Of a stretch of 64,000 bases of DNA, positions 55,168 to 64,000 are shown piece after piece. The translations under genes and the position numbers were made by a program. The DNA comes from Owenweeksia hongkongensis DSM 17368. GTDB lineage: Bacteria > Bacteroidota > Bacteroidia > Flavobacteriales > Schleiferiaceae. Location of the stretch: positions 2,604,001 through 2,668,000 of the forward strand of contig NC_016599.1 in the NCBI RefSeq assembly GCF_000236705.1, written 5' to 3'. The notes beneath the pieces were generated by a model. It had not been told where the DNA came from. It was given only the letters and a program-made list of their open reading frames with translations, and ran no database searches. Positions within the stretch are counted from its first letter, which is position 1, and each line of letters begins with the position of its first letter.

Positions 55168-57009
55168 ATGTGTGGAATAGTTGGATACTTAGGACCTAAA
55201 GCTGCTTACCCAATTTTGGTAAACGGACTTAAAAGATTGGAATACCGTGGATATGACAGTGCCGGAATCGCACTGCTTAGCGGTGATGAAATGAACATCT
55301 ATAAAGCAAAAGGCAAGGTGAGTGACCTTGAAGCCGTTTGCGAAGAAAAAGATAAAAATGGAGCTATTGGAATTGGTCATACCCGCTGGGCAACCCACGG
55401 AGAGCCAAATCAAATAAATGCTCACCCTCATACTACAAGCCATGGAAACCTTGCCATGGTGCACAATGGAATCATTGAAAATTATGCAACCTTAAAAGCC
55501 GAGTTGATCGCTCGTGGTCACAGTTTTAAAAGTGAAACCGATAGCGAAGTATTGCTTCACCTTATTGAAGAAATTCAGTTGGCAGGTGAGTATCAGTTGG
55601 AGGATGCAGTGCGCTTGGCTTTGAAAAAGGTAGTAGGCGCGTATGCCATCGTGGTAATGGCGGTGAATGATCCAGAAAAGCTGGTAGCTGCAAGGAAAAG
55701 TAGCCCTTTAGCTATTGGAGTGGCAGATGATAGTTTTTTTATAGGAAGTGATGTTTCTCCCTTTGCCGAGCATACTCAAAGAGTTATCTATTTAAACGAT
55801 TTTGAAATCGCTACAATAAGAGTGAATGGGAGCTTGACTATAAAAACAGTAGAGGATGAGGTAGTTGATCCATTTATTCAGGAGCTGGATATCAACCTTG
55901 AAAATCTAGAAAAGGGAGATTTTGACCACTTCATGCTAAAGGAAATTTATGAGCAACCAGCAGCCATACAAAATTGTCTTCGCGGGAGATTGAATGTGGA
56001 GGATTTAAATCTGGATCTGAGAGCGGTTCGCGAAAACCTGGACACTTTTAAAAACGCAAGCCGTATTATCATAGTAAGCTGCGGAACATCATGGCATGCC
56101 GGATTGGTAGCCGAGTATTGGATTGAAGCAATGGCTGGCATTCCTGTGGAAGTGGAATACGCTTCTGAGTTTCGCTACCGTCAGCCGGTAATAAAACCTA
56201 CGGATGTAGTAATTGCCATTTCACAATCGGGTGAAACTGCCGATACCCTGGCTGCGATGGAACTAGCAAAGAGCAAAGGCGCATTTATCTTCAGCATTTG
56301 TAATGTAGTAGGATCATCAATTTCGCGTGAAGCGCATGCCGGAATGTACACTCATGCCGGCCCGGAAATTGGCGTGGCTTCTACCAAAGCTTTCACCACG
56401 CAGCTTATTTGTCTGTACATGCTTTCGCTGGAGTTGGCTCGTGCCAATAATGAAATGGAAGACTTTACCTATTGGAATAACCTTAGTGAGTTGGCGGTGC
56501 TTGATAAAGCCATCGAGCAGGTGCTTAGCCTTAATGATGAGGTGAAGGAATTGGCTCGCGATTATACGGAGAGTACCAACTTTATGTATCTCGGTCGTGG
56601 TTACAATTTCCCAATTGCCCTGGAGGGAGCCTTGAAGCTAAAAGAAATCAGTTACATACATGCCGAAGGCTATCCTGCTGCAGAAATGAAGCATGGCCCT
56701 ATCGCTTTGATTGACGAGAATATGCCATGTATGGTATTGGCAAACTGCGGGGCTGGTCGTGATAAGATCATCAGCAATATGCAGGAAATCCGCGCCAGAA
56801 AGGGTGAGGTGATTGCCATTGCCTTTGAAGGTGATACAGAAATTGCTGAAAGCGCTTCACATGTGCTGTATATCCCAAAAACAAATGAAATGCTGAGCAC
56901 TATTGTGGCCAACACCATTCTTCAGCTTTTGGCTTACCACATTTCTGTACTGAAGGGTTGTGATGTGGATCAGCCACGCAATTTAGCCAAATCAGTAACT
57001 GTAGAATAA
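55168..57009 (+). CDS. glmS: Glucosamine-6-phosphate synthase (isomerizing)
   Basis: A 613-residue enzyme making glucosamine 6-phosphate from fructose 6-phosphate and glutamine, the entry point to UDP-GlcNAc for peptidoglycan and amino-sugar polysaccharides. Cys2 (MCGIVGYLG) is the glutamine amidotransferase nucleophile. Two SIS domains (CGTSWHAG, SQSGETADT, LGRGYNFPIALEGALKLKE) form the isomerase part, ending in LAKSVTVE. A 31-base leader and no ribozyme motif argue against glmS-riboswitch control; the LytTR-like site suggests induction with the exopolysaccharide operon. Confidence 0.97.
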   Translation: MCGIVGYLGPKAAYPILVNGLKRLEYRGYDSAGIALLSGDEMNIYKAKGKVSDLEAVCEEKDKNGAIGIGHTRWATHGEPNQINAHPHTTSHGNLAMVHNGIIENYATLKAELIARGHSFKSETDSEVLLHLIEEIQLAGEYQLEDAVRLALKKVVGAYAIVVMAVNDPEKLVAARKSSPLAIGVADDSFFIGSDVSPFAEHTQRVIYLNDFEIATIRVNGSLTIKTVEDEVVDPFIQELDINLENLEKGDFDHFMLKEIYEQPAAIQNCLRGRLNVEDLNLDLRAVRENLDTFKNASRIIIVSCGTSWHAGLVAEYWIEAMAGIPVEVEYASEFRYRQPVIKPTDVVIAISQSGETADTLAAMELAKSKGAFIFSICNVVGSSISREAHAGMYTHAGPEIGVASTKAFTTQLICLYMLSLELARANNEMEDFTYWNNLSELAVLDKAIEQVLSLNDEVKELARDYTESTNFMYLGRGYNFPIALEGALKLKEISYIHAEGYPAAEMKHGPIALIDENMPCMVLANCGAGRDKIISNMQEIRARKGEVIAIAFEGDTEIAESASHVLYIPKTNEMLSTIVANTILQLLAYHISVLKGCDVDQPRNLAKSVTVE

Positions 57010-57039
57010 TTAATCCATAAACCTTAAAAATTACGAATC

Positions 57040-59424
57040 ATGAAAAAGTTATACGCACTTGCTCTATTCCTTACGGTAAATGCTTGCCTAAAAGCACAGA
57101 GCTATCAATACCTTGGGAGTTTTAATTCAAATGGCCGCCCAAACTATTTAGATACTCGCGACACAGTTTCTCCAAGTTTGCTAAGCGATATTGACGCAAG
57201 TCTTCCGGAAGGGTATCCGGTGCCTACTTTCAACCCTCAGTACATTGCCAATGGCGTTCCTACGGATATTATTCTTACCGATTCAGCAGATGTGTGGGTG
57301 ACCTTTGTAGGAGAGGGAGCGGGCTACAGAAATGTATTGGGCTACTACACTTATGATATCACGAATCCTTTAATTACCGCGCCCACTCCGGCAGATATCA
57401 AAATAGTTTTCCCAAATGTATCGGCACTTTACTCTGGTGGAGAACTCCTAGTGGGGGATCGAGTGAAAATCGGAACATTCCCTGCAAATACGGGAATTGG
57501 CTGGGTGCTTTTGGCCAACGGATTTCAAAACTCTACCGTAACTTCAGGGAACTGGACGCTTTACTCTGACCCACGTTTTAATCCCGAAAGTGATGTGACT
57601 TTGAGAAATCATAATGTACTACTGAATGATTCAGCAAATGGTTTGGTGGTGTTGGGTTTTGAGGACATCCGTAGAGATTACAGCAGTTGTGACCAGGATT
57701 TTAATGACGCGCTGTTTTATGTGAAGTCAAACCCTATCGAGGCCATTTCTACCACTGGCATGGAAGCCATCACGCCTACCGGGCAGGGTGTTTCCAGTGG
57801 TTTCAATGGCGGACTGGAAAGCCGTGGTGGACTGTCGCAACTAATAGGAAAGCGCAATCTGAATAGGATGCAAAAAGGTGCAAAACCTGCGCAGTTTATC
57901 AATGAGCAATATCGCTATGTAGAGCTTCCTGCTGCAGCCAAGAAGTCAAGCGGAGCGATGAGCCTAGAGCAATTACCACCTGCAGAATTGCTTTGTGCAA
58001 AAGATGCATTTACCACTACACCTTATGATTTGTTGACCATCACCAATGCACAGGAAGTATTAGCTGTGGATTATATGGACGGGGAACAGCGGAAAGCATC
58101 TTTTTTGGCCACCCGTACACAGGGTGATGTGTATGATCATACCAAGACTATTTGTGATCGCCTTACTGGTGCAGAGTTGCTAAATGTGGAGGTTGTTGAG
58201 ATCAACGGGTTTGAGTTTTTGCAAAGCACTATCAAAAGAACAAACGGAGAAGTAGAGTATGCTACTACTTTTTCAGTTTTTGAAGAAGATGGTGTGTATG
58301 ATTTGCAAAGCCTTTGGAACCTTGCCAATTACCGCAAAGGGGATGAGGTGATCAACGTGCAGGTATGGGCTTCTGCGCCAGCATACACCAAAGAGCTGGT
58401 GATGAAGGTAGTTTCTAATCTACCTGACCAAACTACTCAGCAGCAGTTGCCAGAAGTGCCGGAGGTGTATGTGAGCAAAGCTTTTTACAAGGATGGAAAC
58501 ATCCAGGCTGTGTTCAAAAATAGAGGTGGGGCCACCGGGCTGGAAGTAAGCGGTGTTCTGCGTGCCACTGAGGTGGAAAGCGCTTTTGGATATAAAGAAA
58601 GTGTAAGCTTGAGCGGAGAAAAAACGCAAGAGGTAAGTATTGTAACAGGTCATTTGTTTGATGCTGGGCTGGCCTTTTACAGCAATGGTAAAATGGTGGA
58701 CTATGTATATCAGGCGGATGGTAGTTGGGGTCTGGATTACCAGCAAGCATACACTCAGATACAAAGTTTTGAAATTGACGAATCTTCTACCGATGAGGTG
58801 TTGGAAGACGAATATTTAGTGGAGCGTTCGGTTAGAATTGCTGCGGCTACAAATGATTATGTTTCGGTATACCGTTTTCTGAAGGCTGGTGCTATGCCCG
58901 TCAACTTGGAGGAGTATAAAAGTTTGAAGCTTGACTTTGCAGGCCATGAGTCGATGGAAATTTTCCTGATGTTGGAAAACACCAATTGGCAGGATTACCC
59001 TTCAGTAAAAGTGCTACAGGGTGAGGTTTCTGTATCGCTTGAACAATTTGGAGATGTTGATTTCACCAAGGTCACAGGACTCATTTTTGCCTTTTCGCCT
59101 AACGATGACGGAGCTGTTGAAGCCGGCTTGAAGAATGCTCGATTCTCAAAAAAGACAAGTGTATTTGTGGCAGACTCAAATCTCAATACATTGGAGGTTT
59201 ACCCCAATCCCGCTATTGAAAAACTGAACTTTTGGGTGACGGAAGAAATGGGTTCTGAGGGTGTGTTTTCCGTTCAGTCTTTGGACGGTGTAGAGCGGAT
59301 GAATCAGGAAGTTTCAGCGCTGGGCTCAAAAGAAATACGAATTAAAAACCTGCCTACAGGAGTTTACATTGTAAAATACACCACCGCCAAAGGTGAGTGG
59401 ACAGGTAAGATACTGAAGAGATAA
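57040..59424 (+). CDS. Secreted DUF4114 protein with type IX sorting domain
   Basis: A 794-residue exported protein: signal peptide to about residue 20, a DUF4114 calcium-type beta domain (about 100-230) with the typical LGFEDIRRDYSSCDQDFNDALFYV, then a long beta-rich region and a C-terminal type A sorting domain (LEVYPNPAIEKLNFWV ... GKILKR). It is exported through the type IX system and probably anchored to the surface. It lies 30 bases after glmS and may be co-transcribed, so it might belong to the same surface programme. Confidence 0.83.
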   Translation: MKKLYALALFLTVNACLKAQSYQYLGSFNSNGRPNYLDTRDTVSPSLLSDIDASLPEGYPVPTFNPQYIANGVPTDIILTDSADVWVTFVGEGAGYRNVLGYYTYDITNPLITAPTPADIKIVFPNVSALYSGGELLVGDRVKIGTFPANTGIGWVLLANGFQNSTVTSGNWTLYSDPRFNPESDVTLRNHNVLLNDSANGLVVLGFEDIRRDYSSCDQDFNDALFYVKSNPIEAISTTGMEAITPTGQGVSSGFNGGLESRGGLSQLIGKRNLNRMQKGAKPAQFINEQYRYVELPAAAKKSSGAMSLEQLPPAELLCAKDAFTTTPYDLLTITNAQEVLAVDYMDGEQRKASFLATRTQGDVYDHTKTICDRLTGAELLNVEVVEINGFEFLQSTIKRTNGEVEYATTFSVFEEDGVYDLQSLWNLANYRKGDEVINVQVWASAPAYTKELVMKVVSNLPDQTTQQQLPEVPEVYVSKAFYKDGNIQAVFKNRGGATGLEVSGVLRATEVESAFGYKESVSLSGEKTQEVSIVTGHLFDAGLAFYSNGKMVDYVYQADGSWGLDYQQAYTQIQSFEIDESSTDEVLEDEYLVERSVRIAAATNDYVSVYRFLKAGAMPVNLEEYKSLKLDFAGHESMEIFLMLENTNWQDYPSVKVLQGEVSVSLEQFGDVDFTKVTGLIFAFSPNDDGAVEAGLKNARFSKKTSVFVADSNLNTLEVYPNPAIEKLNFWVTEEMGSEGVFSVQSLDGVERMNQEVSALGSKEIRIKNLPTGVYIVKYTTAKGEWTGKILKR

Positions 59425-59446
59425 CATGGAGGGAGTCTCTACTCTG

Positions 59447-59478
59447 ACCCTGATTGGCGTAAGCTGGTCAGGGTTTTT
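59447..59478 (+). terminator. Terminator after the DUF4114 gene (GNRA-loop type)
   Basis: A 7-bp stem (59447-59453 with 59468-59474) extended by G-T and G-C pairs to a GTAA tetraloop, then a T run. It is a near copy of the element after atpG. Confidence 0.88.
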
Positions 59479-59497
59479 TGTTTAGTTTGCGGTTATT

Positions 59498-59776
59498 ATG
59501 CGCGAAAGAATAGCCGGAATTGCGGAAGTTGCTATCTCTCTTTTGTGGTTTTACCGAAACTGGAGAATCATGCAAGACTATCAGATTGAAGGTATATTAT
59601 ATGCTCTCATGATTTCACATTGGGTCCTTGTTATGGAATGCTTAGTTGATGTGATAGGAGTCGTTTTAGGTATTTTGGTTTTTACTAAAAAGATGAGGAT
59701 AAAAATTGGCTTTCTGGCGTTTGCACTTTTTTGGGCTGTAGGTTTCATAATCGAATTTTTAGATATTACTTTTTGA
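59498..59776 (+). CDS. Small three-helix membrane protein
   Basis: A 92-residue hydrophobic protein with three predicted membrane helices (about 6-20, 34-60, 68-90). Charged residues sit at the ends. No recognisable family. Five bases separate its stop from the GNAT gene, suggesting one transcript. Confidence 0.55.
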   Translation: MRERIAGIAEVAISLLWFYRNWRIMQDYQIEGILYALMISHWVLVMECLVDVIGVVLGILVFTKKMRIKIGFLAFALFWAVGFIIEFLDITF

Positions 59777-59781
59777 AAATT

Positions 59782-60285
59782 ATGCCTAAAACACTAATTA
59801 TTAAAAGCCAATCGAAACAAAACTTCCTTCAAATCGAAACCCTTGCCCGTGAAATCTGGGAAGAGCATTATACACCCATTATCGGTGCCGCTCAGGTGGC
59901 CTATATGCTGGATAAGTTTCAAAGTGTGGAGGCCATGCAAAAGCAGGTTTCGGAGGGCTATGAATATTTTAGGATACAGGAAGAGGGGCAGCTTGTAGGC
60001 TATTTGGCTTTTAAAGAAGAGCAGCACGGGCTTTTTCTTAGCAAAGTGTACGTTCACTCTAAGGCACGTGGAAAAGGGCTTGGAAAAGCCGCTATCGAGT
60101 TTGTGAAAACAGAGGTTCAAAAACGTGGGCTTTCACAAATTAGGCTAACCGTAAACAAATACAATCACAACAGTATTGCGGCTTATCTCAAAATGGGTTT
60201 TGCCAAAACTCGCGAGCTGGTGATGGATATTGGGGAAGGCTATGTGATGGATGATTATGAAATGGTTCTTAGAGTTGGTAGTTAG
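59782..60285 (+). CDS. GNAT-family N-acetyltransferase
   Basis: A 168-residue acetyltransferase. The ATG at 59782 gives MPKTLIIKSQSKQN. The acetyl-CoA binding motif is VYVHSKARGKGLGKAAIEFV (about 90-109), followed by IRLTVNKYNHNSIAAYLKMGF. It resembles diamine or peptide N-acetyltransferases, but the substrate is unknown. A 13-bp tandem duplication covers its stop codon. Confidence 0.85.
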   Translation: MPKTLIIKSQSKQNFLQIETLAREIWEEHYTPIIGAAQVAYMLDKFQSVEAMQKQVSEGYEYFRIQEEGQLVGYLAFKEEQHGLFLSKVYVHSKARGKGLGKAAIEFVKTEVQKRGLSQIRLTVNKYNHNSIAAYLKMGFAKTRELVMDIGEGYVMDDYEMVLRVGS

Positions 60286-60296
60286 AGTTGGTAGTC
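60271..60296 (+). repeat. 13-bp tandem duplication at the GNAT gene end
   Basis: AGAGTTGGTAGTT at 60271-60283 is repeated as AGAGTTGGTAGTC at 60284-60296. The first copy spans the last codons and runs into the TAG stop. Confidence 0.8.
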
Positions 60297-60423
60297 GGGA
60301 GTAAGGATTCGGGAATGGTGAGTCCCAACGAACCCATTCTACCATTTAACAAATCAACCGATTAACTTAGCCACCGACTTTGGCTTTAGTTTTGATAAGT
60401 TTAGCCCGACAAAACAATTTTCA

Positions 60424-61869
60424 TTGAAACGTTTCAAGCTTACATTGCGTGCCCGCATCTTTATGTCGATGATTCTTATCATCCTCATTTCCTTTTTTCT
60501 TACGGGTATGATTTACTTCTACCACTTTAAAATGGAAAATGAGCGCTACCACCATGAGCGCTTGCGCAGAAAGGAATTTGCTGTACTGGAGTCTATCAAC
60601 TTCTTACTTCGCGAAGAAACTTCCAGCGTGCATGCCGACTCGCTGGTAGGTATGTTTGACACAGAGATTTGCAAGCTTTCTAAAATCAACACTATGGATA
60701 TAAACATCTTTAGTATGAACGGAGGTTTGCTTATTAGCAGCAATCCTGAACTGTTTGATAAAAATGTACTCAATGATACGCTTCACAAATCTATATTAAG
60801 TTCTATTCAGAGTGCGCATGAGCCACTTTTGGTAAAGTCGGATAATTATGGTACCAAATATCTTTCTACCTACGACTACATTCGGAATAATGAAGGAAAA
60901 GCGATTGCAATAATCAACCTTCCCTATTTTGAAACCGAGGATGTGCATCGTCAGGACACTGAGAACTTCCTGATACGCCTTAGTCAAATTTATCTTTTAC
61001 TGGGAATCGTTTCTACCTTCATTGCTTATTTGCTTTCCAATTATATCACTGGGTCTTTGAATGCTGTAGGGCAAAAGCTGAAAAACATTAAAATCAATGA
61101 ACCCAACCCTCCGCTTAAGTGGAAATTTGATGATGAGATTGGAACCTTGGTAGACGAATATAACCGGATGCTGGCTGCGCTGGAAAAGAGTGCCATAAAA
61201 TTAGCCAAACAAGAACGGGAAAGTGCATGGCAGGAAATGGCCAAGCAGGTGGCGCATGAGATAAAGAACCCGCTGACACCAATGCGCCTTAATGTACAGT
61301 ATTTGGAGAAGACCCTAAAGTGTGAAAACCCTGAAAAGCTGCATGAGTTTACTGAAAGTATGATTAGTCAAATTGATACCTTGAGCAGTATTGCTGAAGC
61401 ATTTTCTAGGTTTGCCAGTATGCCTAAGTTGAACTTTGAGAAATTCCCCGCTAAGGAAATCATACAAAGAACTACAGCCCTTTATCCAGGCTATCAGATA
61501 GAATTTATTTGCGAAGATCAGGAGGTGGAGATTTATGGAGATCAGGATCAACTAGTGCGCGTGATGAATAATCTTATCAATAACGCCATCCAGGCAATAC
61601 CCGAAGGACTGGAGCCAGAACTACATGTGCGCATGGAGCAAAAGGAAAAAGAGGTGCTGATCAGCATAAGCGATAATGGTTGTGGCATTGCTGAAGAGCA
61701 AGGAGAACGAATTTTTGAGCCTCGATTTACCACCAAAACAAATGGAATGGGCCTTGGCTTGGCCATGGTAAAAAACATTATCGAAGGTTTTGGAGGCAGG
61801 GTGTGGTACAATTCGAACCTAGGTGTTGGAAGTACGTTCTACTTCACATTACCTCTTTCTGAACATTAA
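60424..61869 (+). CDS. NtrY-like sensor histidine kinase
   Basis: A 481-residue membrane kinase. The TTG at 60424 is the likely start, giving a basic tail and a first helix (about 13-35). A periplasmic sensing region (36-180), a second helix (184-205), a HAMP linker, and a HisKA domain with His278 (QVAHEIKNPLTPMRLNVQYL) follow. The ATPase domain (NNLINNAIQAIPEG, DNGCGIAEEQ, GMGLGLAMVKNI) completes it. No response regulator gene is adjacent, so its partner lies outside. The next three genes follow closely. Confidence 0.88.
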   Translation: MKRFKLTLRARIFMSMILIILISFFLTGMIYFYHFKMENERYHHERLRRKEFAVLESINFLLREETSSVHADSLVGMFDTEICKLSKINTMDINIFSMNGGLLISSNPELFDKNVLNDTLHKSILSSIQSAHEPLLVKSDNYGTKYLSTYDYIRNNEGKAIAIINLPYFETEDVHRQDTENFLIRLSQIYLLLGIVSTFIAYLLSNYITGSLNAVGQKLKNIKINEPNPPLKWKFDDEIGTLVDEYNRMLAALEKSAIKLAKQERESAWQEMAKQVAHEIKNPLTPMRLNVQYLEKTLKCENPEKLHEFTESMISQIDTLSSIAEAFSRFASMPKLNFEKFPAKEIIQRTTALYPGYQIEFICEDQEVEIYGDQDQLVRVMNNLINNAIQAIPEGLEPELHVRMEQKEKEVLISISDNGCGIAEEQGERIFEPRFTTKTNGMGLGLAMVKNIIEGFGGRVWYNSNLGVGSTFYFTLPLSEH

Positions 61870-61885
61870 TTTAAAACCAAATAAT

Positions 61886-62617
61886 ATGAAACGAAACATG
61901 CTTGGAAGAATAGTTTTTCAATGTATAATGGGCGCTTCACTGCTAATGCCGGCTGCTAATTTGATGGCCCAAGATGAGCCCACCTCCAAAAAAACAAGTG
62001 GAACAATTGCGGTAAGCGGAAGTGCGGACATGAATATTGTGGCGGATCATGTAGCTATACAAATTGTGGCTGACCACACAGATGCAAATGCCCGTGAAGC
62101 TTACAAAATGACGACCGAAGAAATGAGCAAGGCGATTGCTTATTTGAAAAAACGAGATGACATTGAAAATATTAAAACCACACAAGTAATGCTCTACCCT
62201 CGTATTCGAGATTATAAGAGTGGAGCTAAAGAATACAATGCGCGTCAAACATTAAATTTTGAGTTGAAGAAACTGGAGAACTATGACGAGGTAATGCTGA
62301 GCCTTATAGATATGGGCATAAATGGAGTGGGCAATGTGCAGTTTAAAAGTACAGAGGAGGAAAACTACGAAGAAGTATTGATGCGCAAAGCAGTGCAGGA
62401 TGCTCGCAAAAAAGCCGTTATTTTGGCCTCAGAGTTGGGTCAGGAAGTTGGCGCAGCCAAGGTGATTGATGAGCAGGGAAATGCAGGGCCGTATCCAATG
62501 GCGGAGTATAAAATGGCTTTTTCTTCTGATTCATCCGCAGGAGGGGGAGGTCCATCGGTATCTCCGGGAACCTTGAAAATCACCAAAACCGTACAGATAC
62601 AATTTGAACTAAAGTAA
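61886..62617 (+). CDS. SIMPL domain-containing periplasmic protein (DUF541)
   Basis: A 243-residue exported protein. The ATG at 61886 begins a signal peptide cleaved near LMAQ (residue about 29). The SIMPL domain covers about 38-235, with ISVSGS-type start TIAVSGSADM and the KKAVILASELGQEVGAAKVIDE helix near the C terminus. Family members are linked to oxidative stress and outer-membrane assembly, without a defined activity. Confidence 0.85.
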   Translation: MKRNMLGRIVFQCIMGASLLMPAANLMAQDEPTSKKTSGTIAVSGSADMNIVADHVAIQIVADHTDANAREAYKMTTEEMSKAIAYLKKRDDIENIKTTQVMLYPRIRDYKSGAKEYNARQTLNFELKKLENYDEVMLSLIDMGINGVGNVQFKSTEEENYEEVLMRKAVQDARKKAVILASELGQEVGAAKVIDEQGNAGPYPMAEYKMAFSSDSSAGGGGPSVSPGTLKITKTVQIQFELK

Positions 62618-62626
62618 AAGTAAACC

Positions 62627-63400
62627 ATGGCTTACGAAAACGTAGTAGTTAATCACGAGGAGCAGTACTCCATTATTACAATCAACCGCCCCAAGCAGAT
62701 GAATGCGCTGAATAAGCAAACCATCGAAGAGCTTCATGATGCTCTAACTAAGCTTAACGCAGATGAAAATGTGCGTGCAGTAATCATCACCGGAAGTGGA
62801 GAAAAGGCTTTTGTGGCGGGAGCGGATATTAAGGAGTTTGCCAATTTTAACATAAGTGAAGGAACCGAACTAGCTGCCCGCGGACATGAGTTGCTTTTTG
62901 ACTTTGTAGAAAATTTTAACAAGCCTGTGATTGCAGCTGTTAATGGTTTTGCCCTTGGCGGTGGATTAGAATTGGCTATGGCTTGTCATATTCGTGTGGC
63001 TTCGTACAATGCTAAATTAGGTTTGCCAGAAACAGGTCTTGGGCTAATCCCGGGATATGGTGGTACTCAGCGTTTGGCAAGATTGATTGGCCATGGTAGG
63101 GCTATTGAAATGATTACCACAGCACAAATGATTGATGCCGAAAGAGCGCATGAAATGGGCTTGGTAAATCATCTTTACACAGCTGATGAGTTGATGACCG
63201 AGGCTGTGAATTTGGTAAAGAAAATGCTTAAGAATTCGCCTAACGCTTTGAAGAGCGCTATTAGAAGTGTAAATGCCGGCTACCGCACAGGTATTGACGG
63301 CTACAAAGTAGAGATTGAAGAATTTGGAAAGTGCTTTGGCACTAAGGATTTTGTAGAAGGCACCACTGCATTTTTAGAAAAGAGAAAACCCTCTTTTTAA
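62627..63400 (+). CDS. Enoyl-CoA hydratase/isomerase family protein
   Basis: A 257-residue crotonase-fold enzyme. The oxyanion-hole stretch AFVAGADIKEF and the GGGLELAMAC helix are present, with the two catalytic glutamates Glu115 and Glu135 spaced by 20 as in true hydratases, followed by LGLIPGYGGTQRLARLIG. It probably hydrates short-chain enoyl-CoA in beta-oxidation or 3-hydroxybutyryl-CoA metabolism. The stop overlaps the next start by one base (TAATG). Confidence 0.92.
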   Translation: MAYENVVVNHEEQYSIITINRPKQMNALNKQTIEELHDALTKLNADENVRAVIITGSGEKAFVAGADIKEFANFNISEGTELAARGHELLFDFVENFNKPVIAAVNGFALGGGLELAMACHIRVASYNAKLGLPETGLGLIPGYGGTQRLARLIGHGRAIEMITTAQMIDAERAHEMGLVNHLYTADELMTEAVNLVKKMLKNSPNALKSAIRSVNAGYRTGIDGYKVEIEEFGKCFGTKDFVEGTTAFLEKRKPSF

Positions 63401-64000
63401 TGCTTCAGGAACCCCACTACATTACAATACAAAAAACGGCTCGCTATTACCTTAGCGGGCCGTTGTCACATAATTATAAGCACATTTGTTTTGTGCTGCA
63501 CGGCTATGGCCAATTGGTGCCTTATTTTATCCGCCATTTTGAAGAACTGGAAATGAAGGATGTACTTTTTATTGCCCCCGAAGGTTTGCACCGTTTTTAC
63601 CTTAATGGAAGCAAAGGAAGAGTTGGCACAAGCTGGATGACTAAGGAAGATCGGCTGAATGATATTGCCGATTACTGTAAATATCTGGATCAACTTTATG
63701 AGCACTTTGGTGAGCAAATAGCTTCTGCAAAAAGTGTGGGCCTATTCGCTTTTTCGCAAGGTGTGGCTACAGCGTGTAGGTGGCTTACGGCATCTGAGCA
63801 TAAGTTCGATTACTTGGTAAATTATGCCGGGGCATTTCCTCCTGATTTAGATCATAAAAGTGCTATTGCCAAAATGCGAAACATACCTGTGCATATGCTG
63901 GTTGGGGATGCTGATGAATATATATCCTTGGAAAAGTTTGGCGAACATATTAGGCAATTGGAAGCACAAGGTTTTGAGGTGGAACAAGAAACTTTTGAAG
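63400..64000 (+). CDS. Alpha/beta hydrolase (carboxylesterase/phospholipase-like), 3' end outside window
   Basis: Two hundred codons are visible and the frame stays open to the window end. The start MLQEPHYITIQKTARYYL overlaps the enoyl-CoA hydratase stop. CFVLHGYGQ (about residues 34-42) is the oxyanion loop, FSQG holds the probable nucleophile Ser119, and LVGDADEYI supplies the likely acid. The catalytic histidine is expected beyond the window. It looks cytosolic. Substrate unknown. Confidence 0.82.
   Translation, partial: MLQEPHYITIQKTARYYLSGPLSHNYKHICFVLHGYGQLVPYFIRHFEELEMKDVLFIAPEGLHRFYLNGSKGRVGTSWMTKEDRLNDIADYCKYLDQLYEHFGEQIASAKSVGLFAFSQGVATACRWLTASEHKFDYLVNYAGAFPPDLDHKSAIAKMRNIPVHMLVGDADEYISLEKFGEHIRQLEAQGFEVEQETFE

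Overview
The window is chromosomal DNA from a member of the Bacteroidota, most likely a flavobacterial (Cryomorphaceae/Schleiferiaceae/Owenweeksia-like) marine-type bacterium. The evidence is a PorW/SprE type IX secretion lipoprotein, two secreted proteins ending in type IX sorting domains, an ATP synthase operon with AtpZ and a long periplasmic extension on subunit a, the acpP-fabF-rnc-IPExxxVDY-pyk gene order, the DUF4175-ybeY-mnmG order, and several promoter -7 elements of the form TAnnTTTG. The species is inferred, not proven. The region is gene-dense: no gap without a gene reaches 300 bases, and no phage, insertion sequence, CRISPR array or obvious pseudogene was seen.

Layout. 1-12 kb: the tail of an M48 peptidase, a cytochrome c-FTR1 iron permease, a MuiA-like surface protein with a TonB-receptor-like insertion, an ALDH7-type dehydrogenase, a membrane glycosyltransferase-like protein, a VIT1-type metal transporter, an SDR/DUF2867 protein, a 3-methyladenine glycosylase and an aldo/keto reductase. 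12-24 kb: tRNA-Cys, folB, gltX, DUF4175, ybeY, mnmG flanked by two parS-like palindromes, a methyltransferase, holB and pgk. 24-34 kb: cvpA, three tandem paralogous lipoproteins, pheS, the acpP-fabF-rnc-pyk operon, purN-rnhA and an M23 peptidase. 34-42 kb: a type IX cargo protein, a hydrolase, a permease, PorW/SprE and a bactofilin. 41-47 kb: the complete F-type ATP synthase operon (atpZ, a small membrane protein, atpB, E, F, H, A, G); the beta and epsilon genes are not here.

47-57 kb is the most interesting part. A heme H-NOX sensor is followed by a hybrid histidine kinase (PAS-PAS-HisKA-HATPase-REC-Hpt) and a LytTR response regulator. Next comes a four-gene operon: a single-domain receiver, a YaiO-like outer-membrane barrel, a membrane-anchored HEAT-repeat protein and a processive GT2 glycosyltransferase. 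Then comes glmS, which makes the amino-sugar precursor. The promoter regions of the four-gene operon and of glmS carry the same pair of 12-bp direct repeats with a 21-bp period, and in both the second repeat ends exactly 30 bp before a -7-like TTTG element. Two helical turns is the spacing used by LytTR-domain regulators. I infer a nitric-oxide-responsive circuit controlling an amino-sugar exopolysaccharide through LytTR instead of cyclic di-GMP.

57-64 kb: a DUF4114 type IX cargo protein, a small membrane protein, a GNAT acetyltransferase, then an apparent operon of an NtrY-like histidine kinase, a SIMPL-domain protein, an enoyl-CoA hydratase and an esterase cut off by the window end.
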